DNA of 64,000 nucleotides from Oxytricha trifallax. Taxonomy: Eukaryota > Ciliophora > Spirotrichea > Sporadotrichida > Oxytrichidae. Below the pieces are notes generated by a model. The model ran no database searches and was not told the origin of the DNA. It saw nothing but the letters and a program-made list of their open reading frames with translations. The position numbers were made by a program, and so were the translations under genes. The stretch spans positions 1-64,000 of the forward strand of contig ARYC01000373.1 in assembly GCA_000711775.1 (NCBI GenBank), read 5' to 3'. This document shows positions 12,201 through 22,645 of the stretch, in pieces; position 1 is the stretch's first letter, and the number at the start of each line of letters is the position of its first letter.

Positions 12201-14231
12201 ATTTGTGAAGTAATTCTATAAAATGAAATATTTTTATTATGGAGATGTTGATGAGGAGTTTGATGTTGATAATGAAGATGAAATCGTCAAGCAAGCTAGT
12301 CAGAAGAGCAAAAGTAGTGTAAAAGGCGACATGAATGTTGATGAGGATGAAGATGAGAATGAAGATGAAGATGATATGATGGATATCGATGGAGTTGAAA
12401 AGAAAGCCAAAGACATCAAGGGATACGAACAAGAAGACGAGGAGGACAGAGACTTCCTTAGAAGATCTTCTAATAACAGATCAGAGTCAAAACAAAAAGA
12501 AGATGAGGAAAAGAACATGAACTATTGAAAGACCATAATTTTAGTAGAGAAATGAATTGAAAGTGGTAAGTATTATGGCTTGAATTAGCTGCATTTTAAA
12601 AATAGCCCGCTAATACTTTCAGTGATCGTTATCACTAATTATTGAGCTTTGTTAAAGGGCAATGCTTGCATAATTAAAATATCTAAATTTAATTTATTTA
12701 ATTAAATTTAATTAGCACATTTGCTGTGAAAAAATAGTGAGAGTTTTTATTGGTAAACTTTTATTGTAAATTTCTTCTAATTATATCAAGCTCAAGTTTC
12801 ATTTAACTCGAACAATATTATTGCAACATTTTAAGAGAAAAGTTTTCAAAGTATCAAGGTTACATTAGAAAGATTGGTTATGAAGACGATAAATCAATGA
12901 CCGTGACTCTTGGGTTCCCATTACAATTCAAAAAGATTCTCATGCTCACTGTAGCTGAATAAATTTTGGCAAAGGTGTTGGTTAGATCAGTTTCTGGAAT
13001 TGATAATTGTATTCTTGTTACACCAGACAAAGCTAATGAAGAACCATACTTACTCGTCTAAGGTCTTAATTTTGAGGCATTCTACAATACAAACCCATTC
13101 AATATTAAAATAAATAATTTAAGTGAGAATCAAATTAACGAATACATCACTTAAGAATTTATTTGAGTTAATGTAAGGATTTAGCTATAAGAAAATAAAT
13201 TAATTAGTATTAAAAGAGCTATACTTTCACTTTTTTTTCTTCATAAAAACTCACGGCATACATAAGTTATTGTAACTATACAATTTGATTGATTAATATG
13301 TAGCTTGCTTAAATATTTAAACTATTTTGTTTTTTAATAACACCAATGATAAGTAAGTAAATAATATATTATATAAATGAATCTCATGCTTATATTGAAT
13401 CATCAATTTTCTATAAAATTTTATTATTATTAATTTATCTAAGTTAACAATTAAAACTTTAAATTTTGCATTAGTTTTAAGCAGCTGCTTTATATTTCTT
13501 TTACAGGATAATTCTTAAACTTAACTCACATCTTGCTATAACTTGAATTAATTTATTTCATACAGACATACTTTAATTAAAATTTATCACTTCATTAAAT
13601 CAATCATATCAAGACATATTCATTTCTAATAAATTATCTGTACTAAGCATACATCTAACCTAAAAAAGAAATTATTAAATTAGTATTATAAAACCTATAA
13701 GTCTTCAATAGTAAAAGTTTTTATAATTAAGAGTTTATTTAAATTTTTTCTCATTTAACCCTTATCTAACTTACTCAAGGGTAATGAATGATCAAGATAT
13801 TTTTGACGTAAATAGAATATAATCAAACGACATCTGGCAAATCATGAAAAAGTACGGTGTTGAAGCTGGTTGTGCTAATCTCGTCAAAGAAGTCAGATAA
13901 GTCTTTATCTATCACTTATTTATAGTTTTAAATTTAAGTCTTCAACATGTATGGTATTGAAGTAAACTACAGACATTTGAGTTTGATTGGAGATTTCATA
14001 ACAAACAATGGAGAGTACAGAGCCTTCAATAGAATCGGAATGGAAGAGAGCAGCTCTCCTTTCTTAAAAATGAGTTTTGAAACCACAATGAAATATCTCG
14101 TGGCAAGTTGCGTATAAAAAGATACTGATGACCTTAGCACTCCCGCATCTGCCTTGGTTCTTGGTCAAGTACCTAAAGTGGGCACAGGTATCTTTGATAT
14201 TATTCATGATCCAGATTACGCTCTCGCTTGA
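7000..14231 (+). CDS. POLR1A: DNA-directed RNA polymerase I, largest subunit
   Basis: Catalytic largest subunit of the polymerase that transcribes pre-rRNA in the nucleolus. The N-terminal zinc site reads [16 protein letters not shown]. The clamp and active site follow with [26 protein letters not shown] and the metal-binding loop [11 protein letters not shown]. The bridge/trigger region has [20 protein letters not shown] and [17 protein letters not shown]. The C-terminal part has [11 protein letters not shown] and [14 protein letters not shown]. An acidic Asp/Glu/Lys/Ser insertion at about 12240-12520 is typical of Pol I rather than Pol II. Introns are 7197-7276 and 7436-7491. Removing these and IESs 8594-8622, 10081-10556, 11084-11117, 12177-12242, 12528-12823, 13134-13795 and 13906-13942 leaves 5496 bases, 1831 residues. 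TGA is at 14229-14231. Confidence 0.95.
8594..8622. other. POLR1A IES (29 bp, pointer GAT)
   Basis: GAT lies at 8591-8593 and 8620-8622. Joining gives ..[15 protein letters not shown].. and restores the frame, which is otherwise shifted. A very short IES. Confidence 0.75.
10081..10556. other. POLR1A IES (476 bp, pointer AAGT)
   Basis: AAGT lies at 10077-10080 and 10553-10556. TGA stops on either side confine the junction to this neighbourhood, and AAGT is the frame-consistent repeat. The content is AT-rich and non-coding. Confidence 0.75.
11084..11117. other. POLR1A IES (34 bp, pointer CATTAGT)
   Basis: CATTAGT lies at 11077-11083 and 11111-11117. The join restores the conserved ..[18 protein letters not shown].. 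segment. Confidence 0.88.
12177..12242. other. Possible in-frame POLR1A IES (66 bp, pointer ATGG)
   Basis: ATGG lies at 12173-12176 and 12239-12242, flanking 66 AT-rich bases that would read as an aromatic, hydrophobic stretch inside the acidic tail. Removal keeps the frame (..[11 protein letters not shown]..). The length is a multiple of three, so the sequence alone cannot prove it is eliminated. Confidence 0.45.
12528..12823. other. POLR1A IES (296 bp, pointer TATTG)
   Basis: TATTG lies at 12523-12527 and 12819-12823. The join gives ..[16 protein letters not shown].., continuing the conserved C-terminal jaw. Confidence 0.78.
13134..13795. other. POLR1A IES (662 bp, pointer ATCAA)
   Basis: ATCAA lies at 13129-13133 and 13791-13795 and is frame-consistent (..[13 protein letters not shown]..). 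This is the largest IES of the gene, very AT-rich. Confidence 0.7.
13906..13942. other. POLR1A IES (37 bp, pointer TAAGTCTT)
   Basis: TAAGTCTT lies at 13898-13905 and 13935-13942. The join gives [18 protein letters not shown], a conserved Pol I block. Confidence 0.9.
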
Positions 14232-14433
14232 AAGAAAATTCCTTCCTAAAGAGGCAAATAATTCACCTAAATTAACTTTATCTTATTTATTAGCTATATA
14301 ATAATGAATTAATTAAGAATTTATTTCAACTTTATCATATTTTGAAGCCTAAAGTTCAATATCAGAAATCAATATTAGCGACTTTTAAGATCTTAAATGT
14401 GAATGAATATTAAAATTTCTTATACTAATTTGA

Positions 14434-15837
14434 TCACGTTTTCTTTGCTTTTTTAAGCATGCCAACTGGAATAAGAGAGCCAATAGTTCCTCTGCAGACT
14501 GGGCATGTATACTTTTTCTGTTAAATTTGATTACCACAATCTGAACAGACACAAATATGTCCACAAGGCATGATTAAAGTGTCTTTAGGTTCTGACAAAC
14601 AAATCAAACATTCTTTGCCAACTATATTAAATATCTTATAATGATTAAGAGGGGAACTATTTTTATTTTTAATTTTTTGCCTTCACCGTCATCAGTCACT
14701 GATCCCACAAGAGCTTCAGCAGATTCTCCTTGTACAGTTTCATCAGCATTTTCATTTAAGTCCAAACCGTATATATTTTTTATTTCAAATGGAATACCGT
14801 TGATCTATAGTATAATGGTAAATCACTCTAATTTCAAAGAATTTTTCACTTACAATTACAAGCTGCTTGACAATGTGAACTCCGTTAATTTTACTGTTGC
14901 CATCCTTATTGAAGTATCCATAGATTATAAAAGCATATAGCTTGCCCTTGCTTTAATAGTTTATGCTAAATACTATGGGGTAGTAATTGTGAAAATTCTT
15001 GTAGAGCTCAAAGCCAACCATATAGTTCAAATCAAATTGGCACTTTGTGAAAGGTATTTCTTGGTGAAGCCCTGCCTTCAGATATACTTCTTAAGAATAG
15101 TTATCCTTATTTGGAGTGTACATCATTTCAGGCACATTATTCAAATTACGTTTTTCTGTCACGCAAGTATTCACTCGAATTGAGCAGTCGCAATTCGCAT
15201 CAACTTTGAAAGCCAATTAAACCTTGTTGTCTTCAGTTAGGGTCTAAAAATAAAAGAGAGTTAAAGGTATTTGCATTATTATAGAAAGATTTGGATTCAG
15301 ATCAGAATATGTCCATGAATATTTAGAGTGTAGTGTATTTATAAATAAATGGCTTACTGTTTTAATGGATTCCTTATTCATGTAGACAAGGAGCTTGAAG
15401 TTCTTCAAATCCTTCTTGGCATTTGTCATTCTTCTATACATTTCTTTGTACTCATTAACTTATCATATAAAGATAAAACAATTTTTTAACTTGGGCCATT
15501 GATGGATTAGGATTAAGCATATTATCCATGAATTACATGCGTGGATCCTAAAACTATTACTGCTACTACTAAAACTATGGTAGTGGTGGTATTTGCTATT
15601 ACTGCATTTATCTATTAGATGTCATAATGAATAAATTTATACCTTTGTTAAGCAGCTTGCTATTAAGTTCTTTGATCTTAAGCATGTCTTTACTGCATTT
15701 GATTCATAGGCTGCTGTCTCTATTGTATAAAAAAACAATTCATAATTGTAACTTAAATTTAAGCTACGTTATACTTGGCCTCTTTGATTATTTCTATTTT
15801 GGCTTGAACTTTAAGGTCTGCTTTAAGTCTCTCCCAT
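14434..15837 (-). CDS. MGRN1/LOG2-like RING-type E3 ubiquitin ligase
   Basis: Likely ubiquitin ligase of the MGRN1/RNF157 type. The N-terminal 100 residues are Gln-rich. A middle domain (KVDANCDCSIRVN..., ...VHIVKQLVIINGIPFEIKNIYGLD) matches the region before the RING in MGRN1. The C-terminal C3HC4 RING reads CLICLSEPKDTLIMPCGHIC then CVCSDCG...CPVCRGTIGSLIP. Start is at 15837 and stop TGA at 14434-14436. Removing introns 15720-15774, 15612-15642, 15244-15357 and 14805-14853 plus IESs 15461-15491 (pointer AGTTAA on the coding strand) and 14626-14660 (pointer ATAGTT) gives 362 residues in one frame. Substrates cannot be inferred. Confidence 0.85.
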
Positions 15838-15933
15838 TATGATTAAAATATGATAATAATTAATATAAATCTTTGATTTATTCAACTAATTTTAAATTCA
15901 AGTTAATTACAAACTCAAACTTTTTAACAAAAT

Positions 15934-16356
15934 TCAACTTGTCTTAAACCACTCATCCTTTAGTATTTCTTCACAATTCAGCCTTTAATCTCCATTAACC
16001 ACTAATATTTTCTTGATGAAATTCTTAGCCGAATTTGATACCCTTAAATCTCTAAATTCTTCCTGATTCTTATAAACCTCATCAGGGAAATAAAACGATC
16101 CTTTTGCAATCTTTCGATAGAGTTCTCTCTCGTTCTCAGCTCTAAAGGGGGTTCTCCCAAAGATCATAGAATACAGTATCACTCCCAAAGCCCAAACATC
16201 TGATTATTTTCCACAGTAATCTTTCTTGCTTACTATCTCTGGAGACATGAAAGATGGAGTTCCACAGAATGTTCTCAGTTTTTTATCGCCTTGCATGTTG
16301 ATACTAAATCCAAAGTCGATTAGTTTTACTCTAATATCACTACTTGCTTAACTTAT
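15934..16356 (-). CDS. Protein kinase, 3' MDS (C-lobe); 5' MDS at 62907-64000
   Basis: C-lobe of a CAMK-like Ser/Thr kinase: DFG motif in KLIDFGFSI, activation-loop end CGTPSFMSPEI, then SDVWALGVILYSMIFGRTPF and a tail ending EEILKDEWFKTS before TGA (15934-15936). There is no N-lobe or HRD motif on this side. Coding ends abruptly at a 13-bp sequence, 16344-16356, which recurs exactly at 62907-62919 at the end of an N-lobe fragment on the same strand. Joined at that pointer the frame is kept and the two halves make one complete kinase. The RPA2 stop lies only about 115 bases away. Confidence 0.92.
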
Positions 16357-16470
16357 TAAAACAATAAAGGTCAGCAAGAGTGGAAATAGAAAATCAAGGT
16401 AAAACAATAAAACTCTGATCAGATTATACTCAACAGTTTACTTATATATACTATCACAAATTAGTCATTC

Positions 16471-17530
16471 TCAAGCTTCATTTAAAGAGTAAACGTCCTT
16501 GTCATAGGTAGTGTAGATCACACCATCATCACACAATCTTTGTAAGGTGTTCTCATAAGTGTTCTCATCGTATTTGTTTTAGAGCATGGAGTAGATATCC
16601 TTTTTGTGAATAAATTTTGTTTACTTTGACATCTCAGTCATAATAGCTGGAATCATATCCTTCAAGTCACCACTGCCAGAGAAACCCATGGACATGCCTC
16701 CCTTGCTATTTTAGTTGCCTTGACTTTGACCTAAAGCTGCTTATTTGCCAACTTGATCATTCACGAAGTCTTGTTGCTACAGAAATTTATTAGAAATATA
16801 GGAATACTTACAGAGAGGACACCCTTTAATCTCATTTGGTTGGCTACGAATACTTGCAACAAATGGTTTGTCATCTCTTCAAACTTCTCAACTTTCTTGA
16901 TGTGAGTACCAACAATACCTTTCTCTTCCTTGTAAGCTCTAATTGTACCGAAAATCTTGGCATACATAAATTGACTAGAAAAACATTAATAAAACAACTA
17001 ATTTACTTACGTGTATTCGAAGTTCTTAAGAGCAGTAGGGATCATATTGGCGTCCTTCTTATAGAATATGATTTTGAATGTGCCAGTGCTATCATTGACT
17101 TCAAATTAAATTCTCATAGACTCCTCAGTTCTTGCAATAATTCTGCCAACAATAATGATCTATAGATCGATTAGGATAATTAGATAAGTATGTGTACATC
17201 TTGAATCATTTCTCCATCAATCTCGCAAGTATCATCGGGTCCTAGAGCGGCGTCTGTCAGCATTTTGATTGTGACTGGAGTGAACAATCTCTTTTTGCGG
17301 GCCTGGTCGTTTCCACCAGCATTGTTGCCTGATCTGTTGTTATCTCCATAGTTTCCCTTCTTGTTTGAGTCGCCGAAGTTGTTGCCTCCTCCGAAGCCTC
17401 CATGATTGAAAAATCCACCTTAATTGTCTGTGTACTACGAAAAATTTTAATAAGCAATCCAACTCAGAATAAAGCAAATCAATCGATTCATTAATGGTCA
17501 AATTTGAATGTAATATGTGAGACTTACCAT
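16471..17530 (-). CDS. RPA2: Replication protein A 32-kDa subunit
   Basis: Middle subunit of the single-strand DNA-binding RPA heterotrimer, acting in replication and repair. Layout fits the family: a Gly/Asn-rich N terminus (NHGGFGGGNNFGD), an OB fold (DDTCEIDGEMIQDIIIVGRI ... MYAKIFGTIRAYKEEKGIVG) and a C-terminal winged helix (FIHKKDIYSMLQNKYDENTY). ATG at 17528-17530 is followed at once by an intron. Four GT-AG introns (17435-17527, 17160-17197, 16975-17010, 16777-16811) leave 285 residues, near the usual 270. I see no IES, so the gene may be one MDS. It lies wholly inside the gap between the two kinase MDSs. Confidence 0.92.
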
Positions 17531-17767
17531 GTTGTCAAATTTGTTTGAGAAATAGCGGTATTATTATTATAATTGATTAAATTTGATTTAGCAAACTTTA
17601 TATTTAATTCACAGTGAAATTAATGATAATATTTAAACAGCTAACATTTTCCAATAAACTTAAATAAAAATATATGTAATGTTTATATTGGTAAAATATA
17701 ATAAAATTAAAGAACAAAATAAGGACTATCCCCAAAATATAATAAGATTATTAAAGTAAATTATAAA

Positions 17768-18686
17768 ATGACAGAAGTTTTCAAAATAATAAAGAAGGAC
17801 TTGAAGAAATCTTTTGAAAATATCACTGAATGCGAATAAGATTTTCCAAGAGGCCAAAATGTATCTAAATACCCCTTGTTAGTAAAATAATGAATATTTC
17901 ATTTCACAAGTATCTTAATGATTATTTAGGTAGTAACTTCTAAGTGATGTGGAGAAAATAAGGAAAGAATTGACAAACTCTGATCAACTGGTAATATCTC
18001 AATAATTTTCAATCCTAAGTTGTTCTAATTAATTTACAGATCAAGTAACTGGAAATTTAATATAATTTTTGTTATAAAATTAATTGATAAATATACAAGA
18101 AATTTAATGGTCATTGCTTGCACCAAATGAAAAGAGTCACTACACATCAAAGGTAAAACAAAAATAAAATAATTGTCAATATAGATGAGAAAATTTAGGG
18201 ATTAATAAAATGAGCTGAGAATTACATTTTTCAGTTTAGAATATAGCGTTGAAAATCTCAAAGATTAAGCAAATAAACTTGCATCAATAAACAAAGTTCT
18301 CATTTTTATTCAATAATTGAATATATTTTTAAAATACAAATATTTTTATGAATGAAAAGTTTACAAATTAAAATGCTAGATACAAATTAATGAATAATCA
18401 CTAAGAAATAAATAAACAAGGAGATTAGATTCATGATATAAAATCTCTGGGTATGGAAACAGTTTAACTAATGAGGTCAGCAAACTAGGATTAATATCAG
18501 TAGAGAGATGGTTTAATGAGAATCGCTTCAACAAACTAAAAGATCGCATTGGATATTTAGCAAGCTGATCATATAACCAAGTAAATCAGCAGAGCAGAGT
18601 TAAGATAAAAAATGATATAATATGCCATTATATTTCTGCTAGCATTATCTATAATCTTAATACTGTTTATGAGAATTATTCGTTGA
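17768..18686 (+). CDS. Tail-anchored SNARE, Vti1/Qb-like
   Basis: A 206-residue membrane fusion protein. The N-terminal part is helical (MTEVFKIIKKDLKKSFENI...). A SNARE heptad region runs about residues 125-185 (QDQYQQRDGLMRIASTNQKI...), followed by one C-terminal membrane span (YAIIFLLALSIILILFM) and a short basic end. Introns are 17882-17933, 17991-18039 and 18153-18239. IESs are 18062-18108 (pointer GAAATTTAAT at 18052-18061 and 18099-18108) and 18299-18361 (pointer AAAGTT). With these removed the length is 621 bases. Class assignment within SNAREs is tentative. The Vti1 type is suggested by overall length and layout. Confidence 0.82.
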
Positions 18687-18796
18687 AGCAAAGTTTTCTT
18701 CTAAGCAAAATTTCTGCTATTAAATTTTAATTTTCTAAATGTACAATTTCTCGATTTATAAATCTTTTATCATACCATTTTTATTTGAGATTTTTG

Positions 18797-20663
18797 TAAG
18801 TACATTTTGCAATAGAATTCATTGATTTTGGCTTTGACTGCAGCAAATACAGATTTGGCGAATTCTGATGCCTTGAAAATGGCACGTGAAGTCGACCCTG
18901 ATGGAGAGAGAACTATTGGAGTGGTTACTAAAATTGATTTAATGGATCAGGGCACAGACGCCCTTGAGCTTCTATAGGGAAAGATTTACCCACTTAGACT
19001 AGGTTACTATGGTGTAAAATGCAGATCACAAAAGCAAATCGATTAAAATTTGAGCATTAGGGAAGCCCTTATCAATGAAAAGGAGTTCTTCTCGACACAT
19101 CCAGTTTATACTACATATATTGACAGACTAGGAGTAGGATATTTGTCAAATTCTATGAACAAAATTCTTTGCTCTCATATCATTAAATGCATACCTCAAC
19201 TTTCAAGATAGATAAATGAACTTCTTCAAGGAAAAGAAATGGATTTAGTATAGCTTGATATGAACAGTCTATCTATCGAAGGCGATAAAGGGCCAGTCAT
19301 TTTGAATCTTATTAGCAAATTTACCTAAACATTTAGTGATATGATTGAAGGTAAATTTGTCAAAGAAAGTGCTGTTGATTGCAAGGGAGGTTCAAGAATT
19401 AACTATATCTTTCATCAAATTTTTGTCAAGTCTATCAAGGATATTGATCCCTTCTAATATTTGACTGAGTAAGATATACAAACTGCTATTAAAAACGCAT
19501 AAGCTTTATCCCCAAGCTTGTTTGTGCCAGAAGTTGCCTTTGAAGTCTTAGTCAGATAATAGATTGCAAGACTACTTGAACCATCTCTAGAATGTGCACA
19601 TAAAGTTTACAAAGAACTGAGAGATGTCGTTGGAAAAATTGACTTATAAGATATCAATAGATTCCAAAGACTTAAGTACAAGATTTGTGATGTAATGGAA
19701 AGCGTATTAGACAAATGTTTGACACCCACTACAGATATGATTATATAGCTTATTGAGATTGAAAATGCTCACATCAATACAAACCATCCTGATTTTGTTG
19801 GAAGTGCAGACACTCTTTTGAACTTATTCTCAGGCGACAGAGAGCAAGCTTAGAATCAGCCATCCTTTGAAGAAAATCAAAATAAACAATTCTCTTTGTT
19901 AAACAAGAATCAAGGAAAACCCGGTTAAGAAGGAAAGTAGGAAGATTTAAAGAAAAGCAACGTGAATTAATCAGGCATGATAAAGTCATCTGTAGGTTAG
20001 AACAAAGGAGCCAGAAGATCTTCTGATGTTGAAGAGGAGAAGCAACCATCACAAGAACAGTAGAATATTGATAAGCAAGGGGGCTATTTCTTTGGGCTCT
20101 TTGGAGGAGGTGCTTAAAATGCTCAATCAAACAAGCAAGACTTAGCAAAGAGTGAAATGTAGGATAATGCTGATGGAAACTTAGACTATATTTAAAAGAG
20201 AAATAGACTTCTCTAAGCTGAAATCAAAAAGAAGTAACAAAGGGAAGAATTTGAGATCCTTTAGAGATTTGGTGCTGAGCAAGCTCATTATGACAAGTCT
20301 AATCTGCCACCTGTTATTTTGCCTCCAATTCCAAGCAAAATGAGGGCCAGTTAAACAGATGAAAACCCAAGAGTTATCATGGAAACTATCATCATCCAAA
20401 ACCTCATTTAAAGCTACTTCTCTATCGTGAAAAAGAATATTGCAGATCTCATTCCTAAAACTATTATGGCCTTTTTGGTAAATGAGAGCAGAAATATTGC
20501 TTAGAGAGAGCTTGTTAGCGAAATTTATAAGTTCAGTAACCTAGAAGAACTTTTAGTTGAAGATCCAATTATTTCCTAGACAAGAGAGCAAAGAAAGAAA
20601 GAGATTAAAGCACTTAGAATGGCTCAAAGTTTGTTAAATGATGTAACATCGTATAAATTCTGA
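18797..20663 (+). CDS. Dynamin-related GTPase, MDS 2 (3' part)
   Basis: Continues the dynamin GTPase domain from residue about 187: [16 protein letters not shown], then [11 protein letters not shown] (G4 motif), the stalk (middle) domain, a Gln/Ser/Lys-rich insert where vesicle dynamins carry a PH domain, and a C-terminal GTPase effector region ending ..[10 protein letters not shown]. It begins at the 11-bp pointer TAAGTACATTT (18797-18807). The matching copy lies in reverse orientation at 22646-22656, at the end of MDS 1. TGA is at 20661-20663. With MDS 1 the product is 807 residues. The PH-domain position lacks recognisable PH sequence, as in dynamin-related (Drp1/Vps1-type) proteins. Confidence 0.94.
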
Positions 20664-20768
20664 ATATTGTTACTTATATGCTTATATAGATTGTATTTAT
20701 TCTAATTCATAAGTTTTTCACCTTACTTTTTTCCATGGAATTACTTAAAGAATTGAAAGTCTAAAATA

Positions 20769-22452
20769 TCATTAATCATTTAAATCTTTCCAGTCAATAG
20801 TATCTTTAAGTAATAGACCCCATCTTTCTGCAAATACATGAATAATATTACTTTCATAACCAATAGCATAGAGTAGTTTATCGCTTCCAAATAATGGCTG
20901 TCTTTGATAAAAGGAATCATTCCTAGCTAACTGAGTATCACCTTACTCTTTAATTTCTTAAGCAACAACGTCAAGCTCAAAACTAGTGCTCGACATCACT
21001 GACCCTGAAAACCCTCCAAAAATTATTATTTTACTTTCTGTTATCTGATGAGAACCACAGAAATATCTACCTTCCCAGATTTTACTATCAACTAATTCTA
21101 AGACTTGCCAAGTAGGGTTTGTAACAAAGCAGTCATATTTCTCTATTTAAGGTATTAAGCCATTTTTATTGATGCCACCAATCACATACAAAAATCTATT
21201 TTGAAATGAGCAAGCTGAGCAGTAGTATCTGCCATAATTTAATGGACTAACTTTATTCCATGTGTCATGTTGAATATCATAAATTTCACAACTACCACTC
21301 TATTTAAATATCCTGCTTCCAATAGCAAAAATATATTTAGCATTCAAGGCAACTAAAACATGACTTTCTCTTCCAGTGTTCATATTTGCCCTTCTCTCCA
21401 TCAAAAGCCCATCAGATTAAGATTTAATCACATTTTCAAAATTTTAATCGTTATTTTGTCCCATTAATTCATAGCATGTATTTAAAGACTCAGTATCATT
21501 TTTGCTACCTCCAGTTAAAAATATCCTCCCTGATCTTAATTGAACAGCAGCAAAGTTTACAGGTATTTTAAAGTCAATTTTTAAAGGTAGCTTTTACTTT
21601 AAGTGAAAGTCTGTATGATAAAAATACACTTTCTTTGTATTAGGTTTGAAATAAAAAAGTCTGTTTACTTAAGGTTCCTGAAAAAAGAACAAGACATCTA
21701 ACTTCTTCGATTATTCCATGTCAATATTACATTTGATTCTCTCTTTCAAGAATGATTGCATGGAATCATAATTTATTTCAATTTCTATTAGTTGAAAAGT
21801 TTCTTTGACAATCATTTTCAAAGTCTTCTCTCTTTCATCCCACTCCTTTTTTATAGAGGCTTATTATGTTTACAAGTCTTTTAAAATCTTTGAGCCATCC
21901 AAAGTTTATAAGAATGTTTCTTGATTTATAACTTTCTTATCTGCATCTTTTAGTGAAGGTAATACAATTGCCTGATTCACAGTTAGATTTGAATCCAATT
22001 ATTTAGATTAATTTAATTTTTATAAGTTTTCAAGCTAAGTTTTATACTATTCTTGAATTTATTATATGCTTGAGAACATTTCTTTGAAACTATTTTCAGT
22101 TAGCTACTTAAAATGTTCGCTTAATCTTTTTAATTCTATTTGAAGAGTAAATAAAGAGAAATTTTCATGCACTGATAAAAATAGCTCGTCGAAATACTTG
22201 TTCAATTCTTTATTAATAATGTCTTTCTTCTTCATTAAAAGTTTTCTTACATGCGTTTTATACTGTTCTATAAATTTAATTATCAACTATTAACTAACTT
22301 TATACTTATTAGGAAAAGAAGTATTAAATAAGAATTAAAAAAGGTTTATTCTTTTTATTCTGATAATCAGTTCTTAAACTTTTCTATAAAAATAAGTCGT
22401 GGTTTTTCCTGGCTTAAATCTCAATCCATTCTGAAAAATCTACTTTGTTCAT
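20769..22452 (-). CDS. Kelch-repeat protein with N-terminal coiled coil
   Basis: About 554 residues. The N-terminal 250 are Lys/Glu/Gln-rich and predicted helical. The C-terminal half has Kelch-type repeats with GG-turns: RSGRIFLTGGS, YIFAIGSRIF, RFLYVIGGIN, KIIIFGGFSG, KLLYAIGY. It probably folds as a beta propeller for protein binding. Start ATG is at 22450-22452 and TGA at 20769-20771. One 19-base segment (22287-22305) must be removed. The gene sits entirely between the two inverted dynamin MDSs, on the strand of dynamin MDS 1. Confidence 0.85.
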
Positions 22453-22645
22453 TGAATTGAGAGGTACATAATGATGAAAGAAATGTTAATCTTCCATGCA
22501 CTAAGAACAAATTGGTTATTTACACTATAAGCAATAATAGTGAAGAAAATTCTATTGATGTTATTAGCAAGTCTTTTTAGTTATTTCCATTGTAAAATTG
22601 TAAATTTATTTAATTTCTTTGATTTATAAAGATTAATTCTTCTAT

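Noticed and set aside
12199-12518. Minus-strand frames with Ser/Phe/Ile runs opposite the acidic part of POLR1A
   Set aside because: They are mirror images of the GAT/GAA-rich acidic coding region and have no homology or context.
7000-14231. Numerous in-frame TAA/TAG codons as evidence of pseudogenes
   Set aside because: They fall at Gln or neutral sites in otherwise conserved proteins throughout the window, and TGA alone ends genes, so this is the spirotrich genetic code.
14641-15842. Plus-strand frames opposite the RING gene
   Set aside because: They are shadows of the minus-strand MGRN1-like gene, whose intron/IES model closes in one frame.
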